Below are positions 19,684-28,048 of a stretch of DNA of 64,000 nucleotides, piece after piece. The DNA is from Pseudaestuariivita atlantica (GTDB taxonomy: Bacteria > Pseudomonadota > Alphaproteobacteria > Rhodobacterales > Rhodobacteraceae): contig NZ_AQQZ01000006.1 in the NCBI RefSeq assembly GCF_001205715.1, positions 62,001 through 126,000 of the forward strand, given 5' to 3'. The notes under the pieces are model-generated. The model had not been told where the DNA came from and did not search any database. It was given only the letters and a program-made list of their open reading frames with translations. Position 1 is the stretch's first letter, and each line of letters starts with the position of its first letter. The translations under genes were made by a program, and so were the position numbers.

Positions 19684-20790
19684 TCAGCCCTTGGGCGTCA
19701 TCCGGTAGATCGCGCCGTTGCCGACGCTGATGAACCAGATCGACCCGTCCGGGGCCTCGCGCACGTCGCGCACGCGGTCGGTTTCCGGGCCCTTGATCTG
19801 CGCGACCTCGGCCATCGGGTCGCCGTCGAGCACGCTGATATAGTCGAACTTGAGCGATCCGATGAACACGTCCCCGCGCCAGTCGGGCCATTGCGCGCCG
19901 GAATAGACTATCATGCCCGACGGGGCCATGGACGGGTCCCAGTAGTACGCAGGTTGCTCCATCCCCTCCTGCGCGGTTCCGACGCCGATCTTGTCGCCGT
20001 TGTAATGCACCCCGTACGAGATGACGGGCCAGCCGTAATTCGCGCCCTTGCGGATCCGGTTGACCTCGTCCCCGCCCTTGGCGCCGTGTTCGACCGTCAG
20101 CAGGTTGCCGTCGAGGTCAAGCGCCGCGCCTTGCGGGTTGCGGTGGCCGTAGGACCATATCTCGTCCAGCGCCGACGCGTCACCCACGAACGGGTTGTCG
20201 GACGGCACTGTCCCGTCGCGGTTCACCCGCACGACCGACCCGTTGTGGCGGCCAAGATCCTGCGCCGAGGGGCGGTCGCCCCGGTCCCCCACGGTGACGA
20301 ACAGCGAGCCGTCCGGCGCCTCGACCACGCGCGACCCGAAATGGAACCCGCCGCCCGAGCCGCGCTTCATCTCCCAGATCGTGTCGACCTCGGACAGGCG
20401 GTCATTGCCGCGCGACAGGGTGCCGACGGCCAGCGCCGTGCCCTCGTTGAAGCGCTGGCGCTTGGCATAGGTCAGGAACACGCGGCGCGAGCTTTCGAAA
20501 TCGCGCGCGACGACGACATCCAGCAGGCCACCCTGCCCCGTCGCGCGCACGCGCGGAACGCCTTTGACCTCGGTCCGCGTGCCATCGGCGCCCACGTGCC
20601 ACAGCGTGCCTTCCCGCTCGGTCACGAGGAATCCGCCATCGGGCAAGAGCGCCACCGCCCAGGGTTCGTCGAACCCGTCCGCCACCATCTCGACGCCCAG
20701 GTCCGATGTCGGGATCACCTCCTGCGCCAGCACCCAAGCGGGCAGCGCGGCAAGACAGAGGCCAAGCAGGACGGACGGGGAACGGGGCAT
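19684..20790 (-). CDS. PQQ-dependent sugar dehydrogenase family (soluble aldose dehydrogenase-like)
   Basis: The 368-residue protein has a signal peptide ending ALPAWVLAQE and a six-bladed propeller pattern. Family motifs are DEPWAVALLPDGGFLVTEREG, GQGGLLDVVV, SYGHRNPQGAALD, EHGAKGGDEVN and NYGWPVISYGVHY, as in the soluble PQQ glucose dehydrogenase/YliI group (Gdh/sorbosone dehydrogenase). It is expected to oxidise sugars in the periplasm with PQQ and calcium. No PQQ biosynthesis gene is in view, so cofactor supply cannot be judged. It lies 45 bases upstream of the small exported protein on the same strand. Confidence 0.9.
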   Translation of the reverse strand: MPRSPSVLLGLCLAALPAWVLAQEVIPTSDLGVEMVADGFDEPWAVALLPDGGFLVTEREGTLWHVGADGTRTEVKGVPRVRATGQGGLLDVVVARDFESSRRVFLTYAKRQRFNEGTALAVGTLSRGNDRLSEVDTIWEMKRGSGGGFHFGSRVVEAPDGSLFVTVGDRGDRPSAQDLGRHNGSVVRVNRDGTVPSDNPFVGDASALDEIWSYGHRNPQGAALDLDGNLLTVEHGAKGGDEVNRIRKGANYGWPVISYGVHYNGDKIGVGTAQEGMEQPAYYWDPSMAPSGMIVYSGAQWPDWRGDVFIGSLKFDYISVLDGDPMAEVAQIKGPETDRVRDVREAPDGSIWFISVGNGAIYRMTPKG

Positions 20791-20921
20791 GATAATACTC
20801 CTTGACGTAACGGCATCACGGCCTTCACCGCGATCACATAGGCATTCCGCCCCTCAAAGCCAGCCACAATCGCGCGATCCGCTTCCATTTCACAACGAAG
20901 GGCCTTAGGGTTTCGGGTGGA

Positions 20922-20938
20922 TTGTCAGAATCCGACAA
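20922..20938 (+). promoter_or_regulatory. Leader inverted repeat before the ABC operon
   Basis: TTGTC (20922-20926) and GACAA (20934-20938) form a perfect inverted repeat with a 7-base spacer, directly followed by the ribosome binding site GGGAGAG and the ATG at 20952. It could be a repressor site or a short leader hairpin next to the ribosome binding site. It is short enough to be chance. Confidence 0.25.
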
Positions 20939-20951
20939 GGGAGAGATATCA

Positions 20952-22151
20952 ATGAAAAAACTGCTTCTGGCCTCGGCCGCGAGCGTCGCGCTGACCGGTG
21001 CGGCACATGCCGACGGACACGGCGCCGACATCAAGCTGGGCATCATCCTGGGCTTCACCGGCCCGATCGAATCGCTGACCCCGTCGATGGGTGACGCCGC
21101 CGAACTGGCGATGATGGAAGTGACCGATTCCGGCCTGCTGCTGGGCGGCAAGTCCGTCGCGGGCGTACGCGCGGATTCGACCTGTATCGACGCAGCTGCC
21201 GCAACGGCCGCCGCCGAACGTCTTGTGACCGCCGATGGCGTCAAGGGCATCATGGGCGCGGACTGCTCGGGCGTGACCGGTGCGATCCTCAACAACGTGG
21301 CCGTGGCAAACGGCGTCGTGATGATTTCGCCCTCGGCGACCTCGCCGGGCCTCAGCCACAACAACAACGAAGATAACGGCCTGTTCTTCCGCACCGCACC
21401 GTCGGATGCGCGCCAGGGCGTCGTGATGACCGAAGTCCTGATGGAAGAAGGCATCAAGGAAGTCGCCGTTACCTACACCAACAACGACTACGGCAAGGGC
21501 CTGGCGGATTCGTTCCAGGCCGCGTTCGAAGCCGCGGGCGGCACCGTGACCATCTCGGCCGCGCATGAAGACGGCAAGGCGGACTACTCGGCCGAAGTCG
21601 GCGCGCTGGCCTCGGCCGGTGGCGACCGCCTCGTGGTTGCGGGCTATGTCGACCAGGGCGGTTCGGGCATCGTGCGCGCGGCGCTCGACTCGGGTGCCTT
21701 CGACACGTTCCACTTCCCCGACGGCATGATCGGCGCCAAGCTGGAAGAGAACTTCGGCGCAGAGATCGACGGCTCGACCGGTCAGCATCCGGGCACCGAC
21801 AGCGACGGCGCGTCGATGTTCACCGAGATGGTGGGCGACAAGTTCGACGCCACCTCGCCCTTCACGCCGGAAAGCTATGACGCGGCGGCGCTCATCATGC
21901 TGGCCATGCAGGCGGCCGGGTCGGACGACCCCAACGTCTACAAGGAAAAGGTGATGGACGTGGCGAACGCTCCGGGCGAGCAGATCTTCCCGGGCGAGCT
22001 GGCCAAGGCGCTGGAAATCATCGCCGGTGGCGGTGACGTCGACTATGTCGGCGCGACCGCGGTCGAACTGATCGGCCCCGGTGAATCGGCCGGCAACTAT
22101 CGCCAGATCGTGATCAAGGACGGCAAGATCACCACGGTGAAGTACCGCTAA
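20952..22151 (+). CDS. Branched-chain amino acid type ABC transporter, substrate-binding protein
   Basis: The 399-residue periplasmic protein starts with a Sec signal (MKKLLLASAASVALTGAAHA) and has the type I periplasmic-binding fold of the LivK/amide-binding group: IKLGIILGFTGPIESLTP, GVKGIMGADCSGVTGA, VMISPSATSPGLS, VAVTYTNNDYGKGLADSF. Related proteins bind branched-chain amino acids, urea, amides or other small solutes, so the ligand is open. GGGAGAG precedes the start. It heads an operon with two ATPases and two permeases, and a hairpin after its stop probably keeps its mRNA level above that of the rest. Confidence 0.93.
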   Translation: MKKLLLASAASVALTGAAHADGHGADIKLGIILGFTGPIESLTPSMGDAAELAMMEVTDSGLLLGGKSVAGVRADSTCIDAAAATAAAERLVTADGVKGIMGADCSGVTGAILNNVAVANGVVMISPSATSPGLSHNNNEDNGLFFRTAPSDARQGVVMTEVLMEEGIKEVAVTYTNNDYGKGLADSFQAAFEAAGGTVTISAAHEDGKADYSAEVGALASAGGDRLVVAGYVDQGGSGIVRAALDSGAFDTFHFPDGMIGAKLEENFGAEIDGSTGQHPGTDSDGASMFTEMVGDKFDATSPFTPESYDAAALIMLAMQAAGSDDPNVYKEKVMDVANAPGEQIFPGELAKALEIIAGGGDVDYVGATAVELIGPGESAGNYRQIVIKDGKITTVKYR

Positions 22152-22171
22152 GTCACTGACTTGAAAGACTG

Positions 22172-22200
22172 AACAGCCCGGGCCATTGGTCCGGGCTGTT
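22172..22200 (+). terminator. Intra-operon hairpin after the binding-protein gene
   Basis: AACAGCCCGG (22172-22181) and CCGGGCTGTT (22191-22200) form a perfect 10-bp stem with a 9-base loop, followed only by TGC. Without a long T-run it is more likely a partial terminator or a 3' mRNA stabiliser, common after binding-protein genes to raise their expression over the membrane components. Confidence 0.65.
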
Positions 22201-22217
22201 TGCAGGGGGGACAGGCG

Positions 22218-23000
22218 ATGATCGTTGTCGACAACATCGTGAAGCAATTCGGCGGTTTCCGCGCCGTGGACGGCGCGTCGATGGAGATCGCGAAGGGCTC
22301 AATCACCGGCCTGATCGGCCCCAACGGCGCCGGAAAGACAACTCTTTTCAACGTGGTGGCGGGCGTTCTTAAACCAACCTCCGGGCGCGTCACGATGGAT
22401 GGCGAAGACATCACCGGCCTGCCGCCGCACACGCTCTTCCACAAGGGCCTGCTGCGGACCTTCCAGATCGCCCACGAATTCCAGACGATGACCTGCCGGG
22501 AAAACCTGATGATGGTGCCCGGCGCGCAATCGGGCGAGACGCTGTGGAACACGTGGTTCGGACGCCGCCGGATCGCCGACGAGGAACGCGCGCTGAAGGC
22601 CAAGGCCGACGAGGTGCTGGAGTTCCTGACCATCGAACACCTCGCCGATCACAAGGCCGGGCAGGTGTCGGGCGGCCAGAAGAAGCTTCTGGAACTGGGC
22701 CGCACCATGATGGTCGATGCCAAGATCGTCTTCCTCGACGAGGTCGGCGCGGGCGTGAACCGCACGCTTCTGAATACCATCGCCGACGCCATCCAGCGGC
22801 TCAACACCGAGCGCGGCTACACCTTCGTCGTGATCGAGCATGACATGGATTTCATCGGCCGCCTCTGCGACCCTGTCATCTGCATGGCCGAGGGCAAGGT
22901 GCTGGCCGAAGGCACGCTGGCCGAGATCAAGGCCAACGACCACGTGATCGAGGCCTATCTTGGCACCGGTCTGAAGAACAAGGAGGCGGTCGGCGCATGA
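22218..23000 (+). CDS. livG: ABC transporter ATP-binding protein, LivG type
   Basis: The 260-residue ATPase of the branched-chain amino acid transporter family has Walker A GPNGAGKTT at 34-42, the LivG-specific LLRTFQIAHEFQTMTCRENL segment, the signature VSGGQKKLLELGR and Walker B KIVFLDEVGAGVN, with the switch histidine in VIEHDMDFI. The proline that normally follows the catalytic Glu (LDEP) is valine here. The ATG at 22218 is preferred over a start 18 bases upstream; GGGGGGACAGG precedes it. The next frame begins inside its stop codon. Confidence 0.93.
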   Translation: MIVVDNIVKQFGGFRAVDGASMEIAKGSITGLIGPNGAGKTTLFNVVAGVLKPTSGRVTMDGEDITGLPPHTLFHKGLLRTFQIAHEFQTMTCRENLMMVPGAQSGETLWNTWFGRRRIADEERALKAKADEVLEFLTIEHLADHKAGQVSGGQKKLLELGRTMMVDAKIVFLDEVGAGVNRTLLNTIADAIQRLNTERGYTFVVIEHDMDFIGRLCDPVICMAEGKVLAEGTLAEIKANDHVIEAYLGTGLKNKEAVGA

Positions 23001-23704
23001 CGGACCCCCGCACGTGGGGGCCAGCCCCCACACCCCCGAGGTATTTCGGAACCGAAGAAGCAACACGGTGGCAGCGAGTGCCGGGCCGCCTGTGGAAGGG
23101 TTGTGTCGCCGCCGTGGTCGGATGCTGCCTTGCCGTGACAGCGGCAGCGCAAAGTGTCGTCGGTACAGCGGTCGTCTCGGGCAAGCCGGTGCAGCTTTTC
23201 GATGACGGCACCTGGCGGTACCGCGATACGGTGGAGCGGAAAGACGGGTGCAGGCCCGTGTCATTCGGCGTTGCCTTCTGCGGCGACCCGGCGTCGTGGA
23301 AGTCGCTCCCCCCGCCGGGCGAATTCGACCGGCTCTACCAGTTCAACAACCAGTTCTACGGCGGCCTGATCGTCGAGAATTTCGGGGTCAACCGCGGCAT
23401 CACGATAGAGTTCATACGGCAGGTGATCCTCGACATCGCGGCAGAGGCCTCGGGGATCACGGCCGAGGAAGTGCCGATCCTCGACGTGTCGCGGCGCGAG
23501 GTGGACGGCGTGTCCGCCGAGACGGTCGTCTACCTCACCAAGATCAACAATACCGACTTCATCTTCGCCAACACGCTGATCCTGACGGATGACATGAACA
23601 TGCAGGCGATGGTCTGGACGATCAACGATACCTACACGGCGGAACATTCGGGCGTGACCGACACCTTCATCGACCTTCTGAAAATCGGGGAGAGCGGCGA
23701 GTGA
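22997..23704 (+). CDS. Exported protein of unknown function inside the liv-type operon (first)
   Basis: The frame opens with an ATG overlapping the livG stop. Its first 21 or so codons are encoded by the hairpin-tail repeat at 23005-23060 (TWGPAPTPPRYFGTEEA), and a signal peptide follows (GRLWKGCVAAVVGCCLAVTAAAQ, residues 30-52). A GTG at 23078 would give the signal peptide without the repeat-derived leader and may be the true start, though its ribosome binding site is weak. The mature part has two close cysteines (DGCRPVSFGVAFC) and a hydrophilic alpha/beta region, with no family I recognise. It sits between the two ATPase genes and overlaps the start of the second (GTGA), so it is translated with the transporter. 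Confidence 0.7.
   Translation: MTDPRTWGPAPTPPRYFGTEEATRWQRVPGRLWKGCVAAVVGCCLAVTAAAQSVVGTAVVSGKPVQLFDDGTWRYRDTVERKDGCRPVSFGVAFCGDPASWKSLPPPGEFDRLYQFNNQFYGGLIVENFGVNRGITIEFIRQVILDIAAEASGITAEEVPILDVSRREVDGVSAETVVYLTKINNTDFIFANTLILTDDMNMQAMVWTINDTYTAEHSGVTDTFIDLLKIGESGE
23005..23060 (+). repeat. Hairpin-tail repeat element, copy A
   Basis: This copy starts 5 bases after the livG stop codon. GTGGGGGC and GCCCCCAC form an 8-bp hairpin with a CA loop (23014-23031), followed by ACCCCCGAGGTATTT and the purine-rich tail GGAACCGAAGAAG. The same hairpin, GAGGTATTT and AACCGAAGAAG tail occur at 48895-48943 and 60886-60962 in the same orientation relative to the upstream gene. Confidence 0.75.
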
Positions 23705-24414
23705 GCGACCCGTTCCTCATCGGCGACACCATGACCGGCGGTTATGGCAAGGGTCCCGATATCCTGCACGATTGCACCGTGGCGGTGGAGCGCGGCGAGA
23801 TCGCGGTGATCGTCGGCCCCAATGGCGCGGGCAAGTCCACCGCGATGAAGGCGGTGTTCGGGATGCTGGACGTGCGCGCGGGCGCGGTGCGGCTCGACGG
23901 GGAGGACATCACGCACCTGTCGCCGCAGGACCGGGTGCTGAAGGGCATGGGGTTCGTGCCGCAGAACGCCAACATCTTCACCTCGATGACGGTGGAGGAA
24001 AACCTCGAGATGGGGGCTTTCATCCGGCGGGACGATTTCTCTGGCACGATGGAGCAGGTCTATGACCTGTTCCCGATCCTGCGCGAGAAACGCCGTCAGC
24101 CCGCCGGCGAATTGTCGGGCGGGCAGCGTCAGCAGGTGGCGGTGGGCCGCGCGCTGATGACCGAGCCGAAGGTGCTGATGCTGGACGAGCCCACGGCGGG
24201 CGTGTCGCCCATCGTGATGGACGAATTGTTCGACCGGATCATCGAGGTGGCCCGCACGGGCATCCCGATCCTGATGGTCGAACAGAACGCACGGCAGGCG
24301 CTGGAGATTGCCGACAAGGGATACGTGCTGGTGCAGGGGCGCAATGCGCATACCGGCACGGGCAAGGAATTGCTGGCGGACGAGGAAGTCCGCCGGTCGT
24401 TTCTGGGAGGATAG
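23701..24414 (+). CDS. livF: ABC transporter ATP-binding protein, LivF type
   Basis: The 237-residue ATPase pairs with LivG. It has Walker A GPNGAGKST (about 39-47), the LivF-like GMGFVPQNANIFTSMTVEENL Q-loop segment, signature LSGGQRQQVAVGRAL, Walker B VLMLDEPTAGVSP and the switch segment VEQNARQALEIADKGYVLVQG, in which the usual histidine is replaced by Gln/Asn as is typical for LivF. Translation starts at a GTG that overlaps the stop of the upstream exported-protein gene. Confidence 0.93.
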   Translation: MSDPFLIGDTMTGGYGKGPDILHDCTVAVERGEIAVIVGPNGAGKSTAMKAVFGMLDVRAGAVRLDGEDITHLSPQDRVLKGMGFVPQNANIFTSMTVEENLEMGAFIRRDDFSGTMEQVYDLFPILREKRRQPAGELSGGQRQQVAVGRALMTEPKVLMLDEPTAGVSPIVMDELFDRIIEVARTGIPILMVEQNARQALEIADKGYVLVQGRNAHTGTGKELLADEEVRRSFLGG

Positions 24415-24415
24415 G

Positions 24416-24769
24416 ATGCGGTTTCTCACTCTGAGTGCGTCTGTCGGGATGGTCCTGTTCGCGCATGCGGCATCCGCCGCCATGCAGTGCCGGTTCACGA
24501 CCGAATGCTACGAAGCCGAGTCCTGCACCGAGGCTTCCTTCGACGTCACGCTGGACACCGAGACCAACTCGATCTCGACCGAATTCGGAGACTTCAGAAT
24601 GGCACGTGTCGCCGCCAAGGACGGCAGCTGGTTCCAGGCCTGGGGCATCGATCACACGCAGAAGCTGTTCTATCTCATCCTTGCCGAGGGCTCAGACGCG
24701 CGCATGACGCTGCACATGGCCGGGCCGCAGATGGTCAGCTATGTCGGCACCTGCGAGGAGCGCGAGTGA
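24416..24769 (+). CDS. Small exported cysteine-containing protein inside the liv-type operon (second)
   Basis: The 117-residue protein starts with a signal peptide (MRFLTLSASVGMVLFAHAAS). The mature part has four cysteines near its N-terminus and C-terminus (AMQCRFTTECYEAESC and VGTCEERE), suggesting disulfides in the periplasm. I do not recognise a family. It begins 1 base after the livF stop and its own stop overlaps the permease ATG (TGATG), so it is firmly part of the operon. A role as accessory factor of the transporter is inference from position. Confidence 0.75.
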   Translation: MRFLTLSASVGMVLFAHAASAAMQCRFTTECYEAESCTEASFDVTLDTETNSISTEFGDFRMARVAAKDGSWFQAWGIDHTQKLFYLILAEGSDARMTLHMAGPQMVSYVGTCEERE

Positions 24770-25779
24770 TGGATTTCCTGAACGCCATCGTCGCCCTTGC
24801 GAACTTCGTCATCGTCCCCGCCACCGCCTATGGTGCGCAATTGGCGCTGGGGGCGCTGGGGGTCACGCTGATCTACGGCATCCTGCGGTTTTCGAACTTT
24901 GCCCATGGCGACACCATGGCCTTTGGCGCGATGTTCGCGATCCTGTTCACGTGGTGGTTCCAGTCGATGGGGATCAGCGCCGGGCCGCTGCCGACCGCGC
25001 TTCTGGCCCTGCCCTTCGCCATCGTCATCACCGGTGCTTTCCTGCTGGCGACCGACCGCGTCGTCTACAGGTTCTACCGGCAGCAGAAAGCCAAGCCGGT
25101 GATCTTCGTGATCGTCAGCCTGGGCGTCATGTTCATCATGAACGGGCTTGTGCGCTTCATCATCGGGCCGAATGACCAGCGCTTTGCCGATGGTGAGCGG
25201 TTCATCATCTCGGCCCGCGACTTCAAGGCGATGACGGGCCTGCGCGAAGGGCTGGCAATCAAGACGACGCAAGGGATCACGGTGATTACGGCAGTGATCG
25301 TCGTGGCGATCCTGTTCTGGTTCCTGAACCGCACCCGCACCGGCAAGTCGATGCGCGCCTATTCCGATAACGAGGATCTGGCGCTGCTGTCAGGCATCAA
25401 TCCCGAGCGGGTGGTGATGGTGACATGGCTGATCGTGGCGGCGCTGGCGACGGTCGCGGGCACGCTTTACGGGCTCGACAAGACGTTCAAGCCGTTCGTC
25501 TTCCTGCAGCTTCTGCTGCCGATCTTCGCCGCCGCCATCGTGGGCGGGCTGGGCAACCCGGTGGGCGCGATCGCGGGGGGCTTCGTCGTCGCCTTTTCCG
25601 AGGTCACGATCACCTATGCGTGGAAGAAGGTTGCCAATTACGTGCTGCCCGATGCGCTGGCGCCGGATGGCCTCGCCCAGCTTCTGACCACCGATTACAA
25701 GTTCGCGGTATCCTTCGCGATCCTTGTCGTCGTGCTTCTGTTCCGGCCCACCGGCCTTTTCGCGGGGAAATCGGTATGA
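24769..25779 (+). CDS. livH: Branched-chain amino acid type ABC permease, LivH type
   Basis: The 336-residue inner membrane protein has about eight hydrophobic segments and the LivH signatures LGALGVTLIYGILRFSNFAHGD (about 24-45), GKSMRAYSDNEDLALLSGIN (the ATPase-contacting loop) and AAIVGGLGNPVGAIAGGFVV. It forms half of the translocation channel with LivM. The start at 24769 is fixed by the TGATG overlap with the upstream gene, and its stop overlaps the livM start by 4 bases. Confidence 0.94.
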   Translation: MDFLNAIVALANFVIVPATAYGAQLALGALGVTLIYGILRFSNFAHGDTMAFGAMFAILFTWWFQSMGISAGPLPTALLALPFAIVITGAFLLATDRVVYRFYRQQKAKPVIFVIVSLGVMFIMNGLVRFIIGPNDQRFADGERFIISARDFKAMTGLREGLAIKTTQGITVITAVIVVAILFWFLNRTRTGKSMRAYSDNEDLALLSGINPERVVMVTWLIVAALATVAGTLYGLDKTFKPFVFLQLLLPIFAAAIVGGLGNPVGAIAGGFVVAFSEVTITYAWKKVANYVLPDALAPDGLAQLLTTDYKFAVSFAILVVVLLFRPTGLFAGKSV

Positions 25780-27077
25780 GCGAGCCTCTTCGGAATACCC
25801 TGCTCTTCGCGGGCGTCGGGGCGCTGATCCTCCTGACGGGATTCATGCAATCGTGGAACTCGGCCCTGCTGATCCTGAACATGGGGCTCGTGAGCGCGAT
25901 CATGGCGCTGGGCGTGAACCTGCAATGGGGCTTTGCGGGGCTCTTCAACGTCGGGATCATGGGCTTCGTGGCTCTGGGCGGCCTTGCCACCGTGCTGGTT
26001 GCCATGCCGCCGGTGGAAGAGGCCTGGGCGGCGGGTGGTTTGCGCCTTCTGACCGCGCTGGTCATGGGGGCGGCCACGATCACGGCTGCAGTGCTGGCCT
26101 ATGGGCGGCTGACGGGCCGGACGCGGACCTTCGTGGTGCTTGGCATCCTGCTCGTGGGCTTCGTGATCTATCGCATCCTCCTGGATCCCGCCAAAGCCTC
26201 GGTCGAGGCGGTGAACCCCGCGCTGACGGGCTACCTCGGCGGTCTTGGCCTGCCGGTGCTGATCGCCTGGCCGGTGGGAGGTCTCTTGGCCGCCGGGGCC
26301 GCGTGGCTGATCGGCAAGACGGCCTTGGGCCTGCGCTCGGACTACCTCGCCATCGCGACGCTCGGGATTTCCGAAATCGTGATCGCGGTTCTGAAGAACG
26401 AGGACTGGCTGGCGCGCGGCGTCAAGAACGTGGTCGGCCTGCCCCGCCCCCTGCCCTACGAGATCGACCTGCAGCAGGATCCGGGCTTTGTCGACCGCGC
26501 GACCTCGCTGGGGCTCGACCCCGTGACCGCGTCGACGCTTTACGTGAAGCTGGGCTATTCGGTCCTGTTCGCCGTGGTGCTGATCGTGCTTCTGTGGCTG
26601 GCGCAGCGGGCGCGCAATTCGCCCTGGGGCCGCATGATGCGCGCGATCCGCGACAACGAGGTCGCGGCCGAGGCGATGGGCAAGGACGTGACCGCGCGGC
26701 ACCTGCAGATCTTCGTGCTGGGTTCGGCCATCTGCGGCATCGGCGGCGCGATGATGACAACGCTCGACGGCCAGCTGACCCCCGGCACCTACCAGCCCCT
26801 GCGCTTCACCTTCCTGATCTGGGTGATGGTGATCGTCGGAGGCTCCGGCAACAACCTGGGCGCTGTTCTGGGAGGCTTCCTCATCTGGTTCCTCTGGGTG
26901 CAGGTCGAACCGATGGGCGCCTGGGCCATGTCGTGGATCGTGGCACCTTTGGCCGAGGACAGCGCCCTGCGCCTGCACCTGCTCGACAGCGTGGCGCATA
27001 TGCGGCTCCTGACGATGGGGGTGATCCTGCTGGTGGTGCTGAGGTTCTCGCCGCGGGGGTTGATCCCGGAGCGGTGA
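25776..27077 (+). CDS. livM: Branched-chain amino acid type ABC permease, LivM type
   Basis: The 433-residue protein is the second membrane subunit, with the motifs ILNMGLVSAIMALGVNLQWGFAGLFNVGIMGF near the N-terminus (residues 27-58, read in two parts) and SPWGRMMRAIRDNEVAAEAMGKDV, the ATPase-contacting loop. A longer periplasmic region than usual lies around 190-260 (VGLPRPLPYEIDLQQDPGFV). It closes the operon; an 8-bp hairpin (AAGGGGAC/GTCCCCTT, 27081-27106) follows the stop. Confidence 0.93.
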   Translation: MSEPLRNTLLFAGVGALILLTGFMQSWNSALLILNMGLVSAIMALGVNLQWGFAGLFNVGIMGFVALGGLATVLVAMPPVEEAWAAGGLRLLTALVMGAATITAAVLAYGRLTGRTRTFVVLGILLVGFVIYRILLDPAKASVEAVNPALTGYLGGLGLPVLIAWPVGGLLAAGAAWLIGKTALGLRSDYLAIATLGISEIVIAVLKNEDWLARGVKNVVGLPRPLPYEIDLQQDPGFVDRATSLGLDPVTASTLYVKLGYSVLFAVVLIVLLWLAQRARNSPWGRMMRAIRDNEVAAEAMGKDVTARHLQIFVLGSAICGIGGAMMTTLDGQLTPGTYQPLRFTFLIWVMVIVGGSGNNLGAVLGGFLIWFLWVQVEPMGAWAMSWIVAPLAEDSALRLHLLDSVAHMRLLTMGVILLVVLRFSPRGLIPER

Positions 27078-27080
27078 TGC

Positions 27081-27106
27081 AAGGGGACGCACTACCGAGT
27101 CCCCTT
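27081..27106. terminator. Hairpin between convergent livM and DUF2272 genes
   Basis: AAGGGGAC (27081-27088) and GTCCCCTT (27099-27106) form a perfect 8-bp stem with a 10-base loop. No T-run follows on the plus strand and only a short one on the minus strand. Its place between two converging genes suggests a modest bidirectional terminator. Confidence 0.5.
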
Positions 27107-27119
27107 GTTCGATCAATTC

Positions 27120-27875
27120 CTACAGGTTGTTGCGCAGGACTGCGAAGACGTTGCCGTCGCCTGTCAGATGGCCGTTTGCATCGATGTCATAGCGGGTGTG
27201 CCTGACCGAGTGTCTGACGTTGCCCCCGATGGTCAGAACGCGTCCGTCCTCGACCGCGACGACGATATCGCAGTGGCTTTTGAACCATCGCGTTTCGGCA
27301 GCGTAGTCATAGTCGATCCGGTTCTGACGCCAGCGGCACACCATGTCGCCGATGCCCGGCCGGTGTTCGTTCAGCCGGAACCCCCAGAACGGGCTGGGCT
27401 TGTTGCCCGACCGTGCGGCGATGGATGCGTGAATGTACCGGGCATGTGCGGCGGCATAGACGAATCCGTCATACCCACCGGCCTGCCTAACGCACCACGA
27501 GATAAACGCTGCCGACCACGGCTGTCCCCGGTCAAGACCGTCAAGATGATCCATGCCGATTGATGCCCAGTAGTCTCCGACACGGTCGACGAATGGATCC
27601 TGATACTCCTTGCCCGTCCCGCGTTCGAACCGGAGCCATTCCGCGATGCAAATCCGGGCCAGGCGTTCCTTGGCCTCACTTTCGGCCGGACGGATGACAT
27701 TCTTGGAAATGAAGCCGTTCGCACCGTCCACCGTCGCGGGCATCCAGCGATCCCCGACCTGTGCGCCGGTGACATCGACGGCGGTACCGAGATCGTTGGT
27801 GCTGATTACGTTGTTTCCGAACCCGGCTTCGCGGCGAAAATTTGCATGATCTACATCTGTGAAATGCGTTGGCAT
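27120..27875 (-). CDS. DUF2272 domain protein with N-terminal SH3-like region
   Basis: The 251-residue protein has an N-terminal part (about 20-63) resembling a bacterial SH3 module (TAVDVTGAQVGDRWMPATVDGANGFISKNVI) and a DUF2272 domain: GQPWSAAFISWCVRQAGGYDG, AAAHARYIHAS, RPGIGDMVCRWR, SHCDIVVAVEDGRVLTIGGN. The layout recalls CHAP/NlpC cysteine amidases, but the usual WCAAF cysteine is Ser here (WSAAF), so activity is uncertain. There is no signal peptide. The GGGAA ribosome binding site precedes the start. The upstream 170 bases are clearly more AT-rich than the region, which fits a gene acquired separately. Confidence 0.75.
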   Translation of the reverse strand: MPTHFTDVDHANFRREAGFGNNVISTNDLGTAVDVTGAQVGDRWMPATVDGANGFISKNVIRPAESEAKERLARICIAEWLRFERGTGKEYQDPFVDRVGDYWASIGMDHLDGLDRGQPWSAAFISWCVRQAGGYDGFVYAAAHARYIHASIAARSGNKPSPFWGFRLNEHRPGIGDMVCRWRQNRIDYDYAAETRWFKSHCDIVVAVEDGRVLTIGGNVRHSVRHTRYDIDANGHLTGDGNVFAVLRNNL

Positions 27876-28048
27876 TGAATTCCCTTCAAAATGGACTGCG
27901 ATGGGAATTACCTAGAACGCGAGTTCAGATTAACGGAAATGGCAATTGTCGCACTTGGTCGGTTTGACGAATTATTCACGCAAAATAACCAATCAGCGCA
28001 TTCAGCCAAGGGAGTCCAGCGCACCGATCAAGTCGTAGAAAGCGCGGC

